This document shows positions 1-13,300 of a stretch of 64,000 nt of DNA, piece by piece. This DNA is from Callaeas wilsoni (lineage: Eukaryota > Chordata > Aves > Passeriformes > Callaeidae): positions 1-64,000 of the forward strand of contig VWPU01008511.1 in NCBI GenBank assembly GCA_013398955.1, read 5' to 3'. A program made the translations under genes and the position numbers. Within the stretch, counting starts at the first letter, position 1. Every line of letters begins with the position of its first letter. The notes under the pieces are model-generated. The model was not told the DNA's origin and made no database searches. It worked only from the letters and a program-made list of their open reading frames with translations.

Positions 1-130
1 CAGGAGCTGCGGCGCGAGCGGCGGCGGGCGCGCACCGAGGCGGCGCCGCGTGTCCCTCCGGCCCCAGCACCGCGGCGGGACCCCGGGCCCTGCGCCCTCC
101 TCCGCACCGCGGACAGACCCCGCGCCCGCA
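1..130 (+). other. VSNL1: VSNL1 exon 1, non-coding 5' UTR (5' end may lie upstream)
   Basis: Very GC-rich sequence ending in GCCCGCA followed at 131 by GTAAGTG, a near-perfect vertebrate splice donor. No ATG occurs in this segment, so it adds no upstream ORF to the leader. VSNL1 is known to have a non-coding first exon joined to a coding exon that starts just before the ATG. The acceptor at 40,805 leaves only five UTR bases before the ATG, so an upstream non-coding exon is required and this is the only good candidate in the window. The transcription start is not visible: no TATA box is seen and the exon may begin before base 1. The assignment rests on the donor, the CpG island and the gene structure, not on transcript evidence. 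Confidence 0.72.
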
Positions 131-601
131 GTAAGTGCGGGGAGGGACCGGAGGGAGAAAAGGGGGGGATCCGAGCTCCGCACCCGCGAGGTGCGGGCGA
201 GAACCGGCTGCCGGGGTGCCCCGCGCGGGGCTTTTCCTCCCGGGAAGGCGGTGGGATGGAGGCGCGGCGGGGTTGAGGCGGGGGTTGCGCGGCCTCGGCG
301 CTGCTCAGCGCTCGGGGATCGTCCTCACCGGGAAAGTTGGTGTGCGCGGTCGATGTGCGGGAGTTGTTCCACTGGCGAGATGGAGGGAAATCGTACCCGC
401 AGCGATTTGCTGTTAACTGTTCAGAGATGAGACCGAATCCCCCACCGATCCGGATATGAACACCGACAGCATCCAAAGGAAGAGCTGAGCTGTCGCGTAA
501 CAATTTGCGCTTGGAAACGCTTTGGTGGAAGAGGGAGTCTTTGGCGTTCGTGTTTGTTTGAAAACGGATAGCGAAAAGGGCGTGATTTTTTTTTCCAGTA
601 G

Positions 602-637
602 GGAAAGGAAAAAAAAAAAAGAGAAGGGAAAAAAAGA
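602..637 (+). repeat. Purine-rich A/G tract
   Basis: Almost pure A and G, with a run of twelve A followed by GAGAAGGG and more A. Low-complexity sequence inside the CpG island, just downstream of exon 1. Confidence 0.7.
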
Positions 638-1841
638 CCGTGCGAAACCAAGCGCCAGAGCAGCCCTCGCAAGGTCATCACACCACGGGGGAGGCAAAAG
701 TGCTCCCGATCCATGCGATCGCCCAATCGCTTTTCTTACTGCCTGTAAGGGATGTTTTTATTTTATCAGTTAATTTATTTAACGCGCGAGGTGTTTGCAG
801 GTGGTAGCGGGGTAGGTGCGGGGCGGAGGTGCCGCGCTCCTGCTATTTACTAGGGCATCAATCGGAGTGAAGATGGAGGTGGGAGGAGATAACAAAAGCT
901 GGTGTGCGATCCTAGGCATCTCCCACACGAAGGCGTGAGAAGGAGGAGGGAAAGGAGACGGCAGGACAGAGAAATTCATTTCCAAAGATCAAAACAAAAG
1001 GAGGAGCAGGTTGAGGCAGATCGTGAGCAGCCGGGGCGGAAAGCGAGGGAGGCGATTTCCGCGCTGACCCGAGCGGAGCGGAGTGCGGGGGCCGGGATGT
1101 GCGCGGCTGCGGAGGGAGGGAGGGAACGCGGGCTAGGGCTGCCCGACCGGCGCAACTTTGCGCGCCAGCATCGCTTGGAAATAAGCTGCTCGCACCCGGA
1201 GAGACGTGCTGTTTGTGTGGGACGAGGGGAGGAACGCCTGCTGGTACCTCGAGGGCTTTTTCGCCCTCCTCTTCCAGCCCCCCACGCCGGGAAGGACCGG
1301 GTCCTGGCCGCGGGGTGCGGGGGGAGCGCGGTGCTCAGCGCTGCGGCGGGGACGCTTCCCCGGCGCCCAGGGTGCCGCGCCGGGACACGGGGGCTCAGCG
1401 CCGTGCGGGACGCTGCGGGCTTCCCAGCGGCGGCTGCCAAAAGGGACCCCAGCACTGCCGCCCTCCCGCACAGCTCGGTCCCCGGGCACCGCGAGCCCCT
1501 CGGTCCCCGCCGCTCGTTGCCCTCTGCAGGGTTACCCGTGCCGCCGGCTCCCGCGGTGCGAGGCTTTTCCCGCCCGCCCGGGGGTGTCCCCACCCCCCGG
1601 AGTCCCCCGCTCTCCCCACTGCCCCCACAAGGGAACGCCTCCCTCCTCCCACCCCAGCCGGGCGGTCCCCTTCCTGCATGAAGCCACTTGCAAGGTTCCC
1701 CCCATCCCAGCTTCGCATCCCGTCCCCAATGCCATGAGCCTTTCCTCTGCTGGGTGTTCCCCCCGGCCCCTCCCTGACTTGCCCCAGCCCGCGCTGGCTG
1801 CTCTGGCCTCCGGCGTGCGGAGAAACCTTCGGAGATTGTGA

Positions 1842-1867
1842 GGGCAAGGGGAAGGGGAAGGGGGGGG
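1842..1867 (+). other. G-quadruplex-type motif
   Basis: Four G-runs (GGG, GGGG, GGGG and eight G) separated by two- or three-base spacers on the + strand, satisfying the classic G3+N1-7 pattern. It lies in the CpG island within the first 2 kb of intron 1, so it would occur in both the non-template DNA and the nascent RNA. Confidence 0.6.
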
Positions 1868-4800
1868 TTAATCTTACGCAACTGCAGACCCTCCACTTCC
1901 CCGCCCCTGGAGGAGCCTGTTCAGGAGCTTTTCGGAGGTGGGACGGGGCTATCCGCCTTCCTCGGGCGAAGGGCAGATGGAGCCGGAGCGAGCGGAGCTC
2001 CCGCCGCTGCGTAGGTACCGCGCTCCCGAATCCCGCACGACCCGGAGCAGAGCAGCAAGGCGGGAGGGAGCTTACCTGCACCGCCAGGCTTTTCGGTTGA
2101 CAAGCAAACGTGCAGATAACGGGGTGATGAAAACAACTGCCCTTTTCATAAAATTGGAAGGCGATTACTTGGGCATTAGAGCCATAGCCAATTATCAAAG
2201 GGCCAAATATATGAATAAATTCGGTATTCTTGTACAGAAGATGTTAATGTACCAGATGGGTTTTAAGAGATACAGGTACTTCTCTCAACAATTCTGCTGG
2301 CAAATATTTTTAGCAATGTTTTGTTGGATAGGCATTCTCTTCATATATTGGAAAGCTCACATCTCAGAGGTATCGCTATCTCTTTATGAAGAATAAAAAG
2401 ATGTACATATTTTATAACCAGATTATGATATGCAACAGATTAATCACAGAGAAAAATAAGTGTATGTGGAAGCTCAGTCTTTGTAAAATACATAATCACT
2501 GTCCCTTTCAGAATGCGTGCTTCTTAGTAGTTTCTGTGACACATTTTCAGAGTCATTAGTTTTCACTACTACCCTATTACTTGACAGAATGCCTTTCCTT
2601 TTTAAAGAACATAGTTCATTTAAGAACATCACTTTGCTTGAAAGATCTTCTAGTACAGTATTCAAACAGCACAATCCATTTTGGGTTTGTGGACTGCGAT
2701 CAATTCTAATTAAAACTTTAATTGTTTTTCTCCAGTCAAACAAAGCATGAAGTAGTCTGGGCTAATGTGTCTGTCAAGGAAAAGTAAGGAAATATGTTCT
2801 TCATCTTGGTTCTGTGTTATCCCTGCCTTTCAATTAAGGACTGAATCCTTAATCTTGTTATTTATCCACAAACTTTTATGACATAGGGCTGCAATATTTA
2901 ATTGCCCTGTCTTCTTGCCTGATACAAAAGTATACCTGCAAGCAAAATTACACCACTGATTTTTCAACGTGCTTCTTGTTCTGGAACGTCCAGCTATTGC
3001 CAGCACATCAGTTGTGTCGTCAAGCGGCATCTGCTCCGGAGTATCACAACGTTATGTAACTCACAGCACAGAGCAAATGCCAGAGATGTCTCTGCCGCTG
3101 TCGGTCCCGTGTGCGCTGCCCTGTGTGCCTTCCCCTGGTGTATTGTACCAGAAGAGCCATAGCTGATACCACCCCACAGCACCAGCCAGGAGGAAAACGC
3201 TGCTCTGGCCAGAATGATGAGGCCAAGTCTAGTCGGGATGTGATGGGGCAGAGCAGAGCAGAGGAAATCAGGCTGGCTGTGCAGGATGGAAGCGGTGCAA
3301 TGCCACTGGCTTTGGTGCTGTTTGGAAAAGGTGCCACGTGTCCCAGGGTGTGACATCCTGCTGACGGCAGCAGTCTGGGGGGTCTGGGGGGATCCCGACG
3401 TGCCTTCCAGCAAGGTCCTGCTTGAGGGCTGCAGCACCATTGTGGTGCTACAGGCCTCTTGACTTTTTGTCTATACACTCAGTATAGCTGCAGGAAGGAT
3501 CTAAATCTAAGGATATAGGTTCCCTTAACAAACACATGAACGTGGTGAACTTTGTTGTGGGTGATTCTGTAATTGTTTACATTTCAAGCTGTTGTCCTGG
3601 TTCTGTTTTTCCATTTTGGAATTGTAATGTTATGTCTGTCTGCATAATGAATTCCTAAGCTTTTTTTGTATTGTATCTCTGCCTCATGCTCCCATTTTAG
3701 GTATTCAGTTCTGTCAACTTTTGCAGATTCCTGTAGATTTCCAGAATTTTATGTCACTTGGCCAAAAAGTGATGGCTCATCCTCTAATTGTGAATCAAAC
3801 AGCAATGTACACTAATTGACGGTAGAGTTAAAAAATTTTAAGTATGGTAGACACACTTCATTTTAAAGTCCTAGGAATTGAAACACAGCACTTACCCTGA
3901 GCAGCTGTGCTCCTTGTCTGTGATGTTAAACATTGTCAGCACTGGTCTTCATCCTTTTGTTTTTAAATAATGTTTTAGTCGTGTGCGTTGGGGCTAAATA
4001 CCCTTTGTCATTTGAGTGGTCTGTAAAGAAGCTTGTTTCTAGGTGGGTTTGATTGCCCATGGATTCTTTGCTTTCCTTTAATTTTGTCTTTCATTAATAG
4101 AGAAAAACAACTGTGTGATCTTCCTGCCTTATTTCTCATACCTAATTTTGATTCCAACTACTCTGTAATGAACCTAGACCATTTCATCTGTCCCCATTTT
4201 CTTTTGGGTCACTATTACCTGCATTTGCACACCTTTTGCCATTCTCTACATCCTTGGGCTTTTTCTTTCTTCCTTCGGAGTGTAATTTTGTTCCCTCTTT
4301 TCGTGCGTGTTCATTGCATCTCTGGATCACTTTCCGCCTTACCAATTGTCTTCTTTGCTGTTTATTTCTTTCTTGGGAAAGACCATGGTTTGCTCCATAG
4401 CTTCTCCCCGTGGCACCGCTGAAAGCGCTGTGTGGTACAGGAACACAGCACCGACAGGGAAGGCTGCGAGCATTTGCTGTGCTGGAAGATGTGAGGATCC
4501 AGGTGGGCTCCCATCACAGGGCGGCGCTTTCTTACATCAGCTCCAGCTGCTTGTCTTTATTCACAGAGAGATAATCTTACCTTTTGAATTTTATACTACT
4601 GGTCTGAGAGTAATAGCTATACACTTTTTCAAAGAAAATTAAACAAATGATAAGAAGGAGACTTGTTCACAGAATACAAAATCTCAGGGTAGTGCTACAA
4701 ATTTATATTGCTTTTTAAGTTATAAAGTGCTAAGAATATATATGCATTTTTTTCTTGTTTTAACTATGTGGATGTTATCCACAAGGTCTCTGCTTTCATG

Positions 4801-7327
4801 GGCTTTTCCACATTTGGATGTGAATGTGACTGAAAGGAAAATAATACACTTGTAGGAAATTAAGGCAGATTATTAGAGATGGTCTCATAGATGAAAGTTG
4901 AAAAAAGTAAGTAGTTTCAAGGAGACAGTTGAAGGAGAAAAAGATAAAAACCACTTGATAGTCAAATTCATGGATGTGTTTATAAAAATATCAAGCCGTT
5001 TTTCTTTGTGATTATTCCCCTGAGGAAAGTAAACAACAGAATATGTTCTGTAAAATAACTTGTAAAATCACAGCTAATTGAAATAAATGGTGCTCCTTGG
5101 AAGTGAAAGGACAACTGCATTTTTGTTGAACTAAGCACAATGTGTTCTAAAATTATGATATTAAGGACAAAGGAATAAACATTATAGATATTACTGAAGA
5201 TTTTCTCCCTGAAATAAACCCCATTTTCAATCCCAGACTGTAAAAATTAGTGGAATGTATTAAAATTTCTCAATTTCACTGTTTTGAAAAATCAGGAGTT
5301 TGCTACGTCCTCAAGTTTGTCAACAACCTACAAGCTTTGAAGTAATGAGAAGTGATAATTTGAGATTACTAAGTGGGTCTTGTAAGATAATTATAATAAA
5401 ATAATTTCTTAATAGGAAGATAAAGAATTTTAAAATAACTTTATCATCACAAAGCCGTTTGAGGAAGATTACAAAATCTGCATTAAAAAGTCTGAATTGA
5501 TTGCAGGAAAAAGGATGTAATGGTGATTCTTATCACTTTTACACTAATATAAATATGAGATATTAAACTTTTTGGTTAAAATGAACTTTAATCACTTTTG
5601 GCTTAAAGTAGACTTAATTTTAAATAATTGATGATTTCAGAGAAGCATCATTGTTTTTATGCAGCACTATTAAATATCAGAAAAAATCCTTTTACTTATT
5701 TCTTGTTCACTAACTTAGACTTTCTCAAAGTTCATTTATGAAAAGATCTGAAAACTGAGATCCATAATTGTAAGACTTACAAGTGGTGTTGACAATTTTC
5801 TTTTTTTTTGTCCTGTCAAGGTATTTTCATACAGTAGTTAGGCATAAAAAATAGTATAATTTTGTTTTAACTCCTAATGACTTGAATCAACCAATATAAT
5901 AACAACCAATGGGATTACTTTGGTTGCTCAAACTTGGTACAAATCAAAATGTATACTCAAAAATAAAAAAAGTTGTGACAGTAATTTGCAGAGGTTTTTA
6001 GACTAATAAATATAAGGCTCTAAAACTTTTGATGAAAATGACTTTTATTAGTTTTAACTTCTAGCTAAATAGAAAGTTGTATGTTAGAGACAAAAGCTCT
6101 TAGATTCATAAATGTTTAAATCTACAAGGGAGATTAATGAACATATTAACCTTGTCTAACAGAGGCCATAGCATTTGACTCAGTGATGCCTCTACTCTTC
6201 TGTTCATGAAACACATAGAAAATTGGGGGAGGGAAAAAAATCAGTCTTGATTTAAAGACCATGGAGAATGGAAAATGTACCTCTATTCTCTGTAGGCTTT
6301 TTTAGTAATTTATCATTAGTGTTAAAATGTGGTGGTTCTGGACTTCATTACAAGTTCCTGAACCAATCAATCCCCAAAGTAGTTGAAAAAAAACCCAAAA
6401 CTTAAATAGATCAGCTGTTGAGCCTGGTGTGTGTAGAGCACCTATGACTTGATTTTAATACCTAAAAATAATTTTACAAGGATAATATGTTACTGAAATG
6501 TATTTTTTTAAATGAAAGTTTAGTGTTCCACTTCGTAGAAAACATTTTTACTCAAAAGTAGATATTAAGTCATTCACTGTAAGATGGAATCAAATAGCAG
6601 TGAGGAGACGTTAATATTATCCTTTTTGTGGACTGCATTTGAGAATATATGTGGTTTAATTAGACTTTATTCAGAATGGAGTAGTCTAAAATTAGAAAAT
6701 GTTGTTTATAAAAGCTCTTACAACACAGCATATTTCTCTGTACTCTTATCTGCTATATTTAGAAATACAAAGTAACTGAAGACTCTTAGAGAATGAAATC
6801 TGAGATATTCGTTAGTAGTTAGAATTAAAATGCTTTTGTTTTTTAGTAGAAGTTGGTATATGTAGAGGAAAAAGTTAAGATTTTCTAAAGTTAGTGAAAG
6901 TGAAAATTTAAAAAAGTTTTTAGCACTGAAAATAAGATCAGCTTATATAACGGATAATGCTGGAAAAAGCTATTTGTGCAAGTATTGTTAACATCCAGTA
7001 CATTTCCAGTCAATTTCATTAGAGTCAATGTTCTTTCATTACACCAGAATATATACTATATTTCTTTAAGCAGTCATTTTTCCTTTTAAATATACATTTT
7101 TTTAAAGCCATACAAATGAGTACCAATATTCGTGAATGTTCTTGAAATTCATGTTTTGAATGGCATAAAAGGCTTTCAGTTTGGAAGACTGATAGCCTGA
7201 AAAGTGATTTTAGTTTGATGAATGAAACATCTGATGATACTGATGATTTTTGCAAACCAGACTGACTTATACAAAAGGACTACATCTTCAAATTCTAACA
7301 AAGTTTGATCTGTATGTTTCACCTCTC

Positions 7328-7380
7328 TTTTTTTTTTGGCTTTTGTTGTTGTTTTGTTGGTATTTTTTTGGGTTTTTTTC
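7328..7380 (+). repeat. T-rich low-complexity tract
   Basis: Runs of T broken by GG, GTTGTTG and GGG. Simple sequence with no coding content. Confidence 0.7.
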
Positions 7381-10300
7381 AATCTGACTTGTATATGTCA
7401 CATCAACCACATTGTAAGGTTGAACAATGCTTTACAAAGAGCTCCAGTTGACTTGGAATCTGGTCCCTGCTATCCATGCAGAATGAGAAAATTTAGAAGA
7501 ATAGTATGAAATCAGTATGTTACACGTTTAAGTTTGTTAAAACTTTATATCATGCATCCTTAAATAAAGACAGTCAAATAATCACGAACTGTTTTTTTCC
7601 ATAAGCATAAATATTCTTGCCTCCTTCTGTCAGTGAAATCGTAAGAATACACCAGTATTATTGAAATGCCAAAATGCTTAACAGAAGTAGCTTCCAAGAC
7701 TCCATTTTCCTCCTCAGGTATGGTAAAAAGACCACAAAGTAGCCTTGATGATTCTTTATAAATAGATTTTGTTTGCAAGAACCCCCACACTGGGTGAGTT
7801 CTTAGCTATTTAGTTCAATGGCTGTTGTTTATTCATTCTCATTCCCGTTTGGGAAAAAAGGATGGTTGGAAGGGGTTGTGATGTTTTTACATTTTTCTCA
7901 AGTGTCTGCCACAAAGAGGTGCTACTGGGACACAGATCAGTAAGTAACACTTGTTTCTGCGTGGTTTGAGAGGTGAACATTACTCAATCAGGCTTCCCAC
8001 TCTGTTATATGAGAATGTAATCCTGAAGTGTCAACAGGTACTAACTGCCTCATGTCTTATCTCATCCTTAGCTTTTACTGATCCCTTTTTTCCTCCCTCT
8101 CTGGCTCTGCTTCCTGTCTTTGATTCTTCTCCAAAGGTCTCCTGTTGCCCAAGAGCCTCCCTCTCCCTGACGATACTGGCTGTGCGTGTTTAACCATGGT
8201 GGATGCCTCCTTCATCTTGCATTTTGGCTGTGGTTTATTGTTTGCTTTTTAAACTGTGAGCTTTATAAAACAAGGAACTGGCCTTTGCATATGTTCTAGA
8301 AAGTGCAGCTGTATGTACAGTGCTATGAGAGTAAATACTTTTATTAAAATTCTAACAACATACAAGATATATACTGTACCTACAACCTGTGTGGAAAGAT
8401 TGGGTGCATGTGCAGGGATTTCATGGAGTGACTTTGAACCAGTCCATGCCTGGTAGCAGCCACTGTGTTTGCCTCCTGCCGAGCTAATTAGGATACATTC
8501 ATACACGTTCAGCTTCCCCCCACTGGGGCTGTTCACAGTGGCAAAGCCAGAGAGTTGGAAGCTGGCTGAGCACACACTGTTCTCCAGCTGTTGGGCTGTA
8601 GTGTAGCTACAGCCTAGAATATGTCCTAAACAGCTGGGTTTGTATCTAGATATCTCTAGATATGTACCAGGTATCTGGTATTTTCAAAGAGAAGTCTGTA
8701 AGAAGTCCCAGGAGAATGTAAACAGATGTTGAGTACAGCTGTGTTCTTTCTGTGTGTCTGCCTGCTTTTTCTGTTGAATCACTCTCTTCAGTGCCTTAAC
8801 TCTGTATCGTAGTGCAAGACCCAAGATGTTCTTGTGAGTCTGCAGAGTAGAAACACAGCCTATGTATTTCTTTTCTTTTTTCTATTTTTTTTCTCCAGGA
8901 GTGTGGAATTTTGGGGTAGGAAGATTCAACATAGAAGACTGAAAATGTTATAATAACTTAGCATAACATTCTCAGTGGTTTTTATTCCTGCATAGTGGTA
9001 TAAATAGTTCTATTGTATGTACCTATCATCTAATGCCATAATGTCTATGTTGTCAATTTGCACCTATCAGTGCAAGTCCTTCAGTTACAAAGCAGTTTGC
9101 TTTCTTTAGACGAGAATGAGCTAGACAACTATTGGCTAGTTCCTTCTATTGTTTGTGAGATACATTATTTTAGATTATTACCTCCTTCAAATATTTGTAA
9201 CCAACTGTAGATTTTTTCATAATGTGCAACTATAAATAAATGAAAACAATGTAACAAGGTTCTATTGCATGAGAAATCCATGGTATGTATAAAATACAAG
9301 CATAATTTTTATTTCAGTATCAAACAGTCCTATCATTACTTTGTATTGCTGATTTAATGTTGGTGAATTAAAGCTAGTCAATTTAAAATAAAAAAAGAAC
9401 CCTACAACTTCATGTGCTTTAAATATATGAAAAGTAACTGTCTGACTATGACTTGAGTTTTAGTGGGTGTCTTGCTTTGCACAGTCGGCTGAGGAGGAGA
9501 CAGAGATATTTTTTAAATTGCACTTTCTTTCCATATAAATTGCAAGGTCTTGCAGTATGTGACTCATTTCAGCTGCTAGCATCTCCCTGTTGCCAACAGG
9601 AGTGTATTAGTGAAGACCAATAACAATATATCAATGTCAGCTCATCTCCAGATAAAAGAAAGAGTTCATGAAATGTTCAAGGTTGCTCTGGTGTTACATG
9701 TAACAGAGATAGCTGGAGATTGTAATTCTTGTATTGTCCAATAAACCCAACCATTTGCTGTTGACAGCATTGATATATTCAGAAGGTCTTCAACATCTGA
9801 AGCTGTGTGAGACAACTAACATATTCTCTTATTTTTCCAACTCTGCATTTTGTCACTCTAACTCACAAGATTCTCAATTCTATGAAGACTTACACAGCAA
9901 CTTGCAGCCATTTCAGTCTTGTACTTCTGTTTTCCTTCGAAAATACCTTCAAGAAGTTTGCAGAAATTAGCATTTTTGGTTTGTTCTGAATGAACAAAGT
10001 TAATGGTATCACTCTGAGCACTTGACTAATGAGGTATTCTTGCATAAACATTGAATCTGGGAGAAAGAAACAAACAAACCAAATGGTAGCAAATTCATAC
10101 AAGTTACAGAAGCAAAGTCACCATCTGACAACTGTGCTATGCTACTTTGCCATGCTTCAAAAATTCAAATTACAGTAAAAGTGAGTTAAACGTGGTTGTA
10201 GAGTGAAAAGAAATGTGTGCCATCAGTGGGCAGTGGCATTAGCAGCACTATTGACAAATACTGACATCAGGAAATCTTTAATAACACATGGAAGGATGGC

Positions 10301-13300
10301 TTGATGGTCAGTATTAAAAATTCCCATTGAGTTAAATGTGAAATGGAGATTTCTGGATCAAACCCTTCCTGAAATAACTGGACCAAATTCCAAGGCCATA
10401 CAAATGTAAGGACTCATTCTCTGAGGTGATCTGTCTGATACCTACTGGAAAAAATTGGATCAAGGGATGGATTTGAATAGTGCAGAGTACATGCTGAACC
10501 ACCGAAACACGTCTGTGAGGGACTAGATTTAAATACATGGGGAAATCTGTTGCTTTGAACACACAGAGTTGATGAGAAATGTAGGTGTAAGTGTTCAGCA
10601 AGCTCTTAGCCTAAAGAAGATGAGACTCGGGGAAAAGGAGAAGGTGTGATCATGAATCATGTCAGAGATGTAGGCAGGATCAGATCTGTGAGGATTTCAG
10701 TGCTAGGGAGATTCATTTTAAATGAATCCAAAAAGAAGGGGGGAGCGAGGAAAAGGAGTAGGATAACATTTGAAGATAGCAGAAGGCAAAGGTATCAACA
10801 TCTAGGAAACACTGAGGAGTGGAGTCTCTCACAAAAAGGGTGATTAATATGAAAACTACTAACAGATGCACCACTTTTTGTGCTTTTTTAGGTGTTGTGA
10901 GAAAACTTCGCAGGGAAAATTTGAATTTGCAGGAAACATTGAATTTAATGATAAATCCATCTGATTCTTGCCACTTTTCTCTGAACTGCTTCTTCAGGTG
11001 AAACGACAGACAAGCTGAATCAGAACTGTACTGGGGCAGAAGCATCTGAGTTAGGTGCTCGGAGGAAGTCCCAACTGAACTGCCAATGACTGCCTGATCT
11101 GTGTGTCAGATGGGTGATAGATGTAGCTGTTGGAGAAAAGGGAGGAGAATCGAGATGGTTTTAAGTCACATACAAGTCCTAAAAATGACCACAGAAACAC
11201 CCCCAGTGCAGGCTCTCTCTGGCAGTGAGGTCTGTGTGGGGGTGCAGGGGAATTTGCTCATCCAAAGGCATTTGGGACGTGAAACTAAGTGGGGAGAAGG
11301 ATTGAAAAATAAAATGTGAAGTATTTGCATAAGACTTTATATGTTCTCTCATGATTCATTGATCTTATGACTGAACAGCTGCTCTTAAAAATTCTGCTTT
11401 TCTGAAGTAAAAACCTGTTGGGAGAGCTGATTTTGAAGAATTTATGTGACAAGTTGCTCATTGTTTTGCATTTGTATTTATGTGCCGTGTAATTTTTCAC
11501 TGCTGATGTCAGTTTTGAATGGGATGTGACAACTACAGTATTGGCAAATTTATCGAATTCAACATGATTTCATTCACTTAGTATTATCTGATGATGATGC
11601 AGAAGGCAGAAACATACCTTGTCCGACAGCTTTTAGAGAATTGATGGCAAAGCAGAGGATGGAATCCCAAACCCTTACTCTCAGAGAACTGTAGACTCTA
11701 TTTTACCCATGTGCTTGACTACAGAGCTATAAGTGAAGTTCCTGTCATGGGAGGAGCTCAGTTAGCACTGATAAATTTAAAGAGACTGTACAGAACCTCA
11801 AACATTTTCTAGTTGTTACAGGTCAAGGTGGAAAAACATTTGGCAACTGTGTAAGTTATTCGCCTGTAAGTATTTCAGTGCCATACATCAGTAAAGGCCA
11901 AGCTGTGCCTCGGAAGAGTTGTTCATACAATTCTGATATCATTCCCATATCGATGATTGTCTTCTGTCAGAGACAAGTAGCACAAGATTTGCTGCGGGGT
12001 GACCACATCTGGGGTTTTAAAAGAATGAAGATGCAGGACTAGAAATTTGGATGAAAGCAGTGTCCCATTGGACTTCTGGTGTGCCACTGGTCTGCCTCAG
12101 TCTGTCTGGGCAATGTCTGATTGCCCCAGCACCAGGTGATCTATGCTGCTGGCAGCAGGAAGGGGAACATGGCAGCAGCTAGAGCCAAGCTCTCCCTCCA
12201 GCCCAACCCAGCCTTTCCTGGCAGGGCTCTATGGTCACATCTGCTAGAAAGGGAAGTTTTCCCTGTTGCCTCACTTTCCTATTACCCTTGCCTATTTTTT
12301 TGTGGTTTACCTCACCCAAATGACCTTTTTTCCTTGTATGGTTGAAGAGGCATGACCAGTTTCTTTCTTATCTACCTTGCACATGGCCACACAAACCCTG
12401 GGATATACACAAGACATTAGGCAAGGAGTTCTCTCCAAAAATGAATATGGTTCTTTTGAGAGTATAACCTTTTTTGGCAGCAGAACTGGATTGTGTCAGA
12501 TTAAAATCGGTGTGTAATCATCCCATGGTGCAATGGGAGCAATACGGAGCTGTGATCGTTGTCTGCCTGTGACCTGTTCCTGAGGCTTGTATTTGGTGGG
12601 AAGCTAAACATTGCAGTTTAGTAATACTGGCAAACCTTATAAATTCTTACAGGAGCAAGTGCTTGTGTGTAGTTGATGAACAAAAAATTTAACAAAATTA
12701 TTAAACAATAAGTGACAAGTAATAAAAGTAATAAATATTGTATACCTTAAATTTAAATCATTAGTATCAGCAGCAGTCTAAGTTTGGAATGTTTATGAAG
12801 TGGAAATAAGCAGGTATTTACATGTCTCCCAGTTTCCTGTGCTTTTGCTGGTGAGATCTGTCAGGTGGTGCTGTGATAATGATGATCCACTTGGACTAAA
12901 GCTGCTGAGGAGTGAACTGCAGAGCATGGACTGGGCTCTTTAAGTCGATGGTGAGGAGGTGCACCTCTGTTATCTCTGGATTTTAATTACATTGGATTAA
13001 TTACATCATTATATTGCATTTACATACAATTCTTATGTCAGTTTTAATTATTAGTTTAGCTGTAGTCCTTGACATATTTTTCCTTTTTAGGCTTTTGCAT
13101 AAAAAAATACAGGTGTCAACATGCTCATTGCACATGCACGGAAGGTTGTCAAAGTACTCTGAAAAAATAAGGTCAGACCAGTTTCTCATTTGGATTTGAA
13201 GTTATCCTTTAGGAAGAAACATGAGACTGACCCGTGTGCTTTGTACCATACAGCTAAATGGTAGAGCTCTCCTATAATGTACAGCCAAATTCTGTTTTAG

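Larger units (their letters stand above)
1..2060. promoter_or_regulatory. CpG island at the 5' end of VSNL1
   Basis: CpG dinucleotides and GC boxes are dense from base 1 to about 430, thinner at 430-780, and dense again at 790-2,060. Beyond that the sequence becomes AT-rich and CpG-poor. The island covers exon 1 and the first 1.9 kb of intron 1, as expected for a TATA-less promoter of a neuronal gene. Long overlapping open frames on both strands here come from GC bias that suppresses stop codons; none resembles a known protein. The upstream half of the promoter is outside the window. Confidence 0.8.

Noticed and set aside
902..2198. Long overlapping open frames on both strands (up to about 306 codons)
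   Set aside because: They lie in the CpG island, where GC bias removes stop codons. They overlap on both strands, are rich in R, G, P and A, and show no domain.
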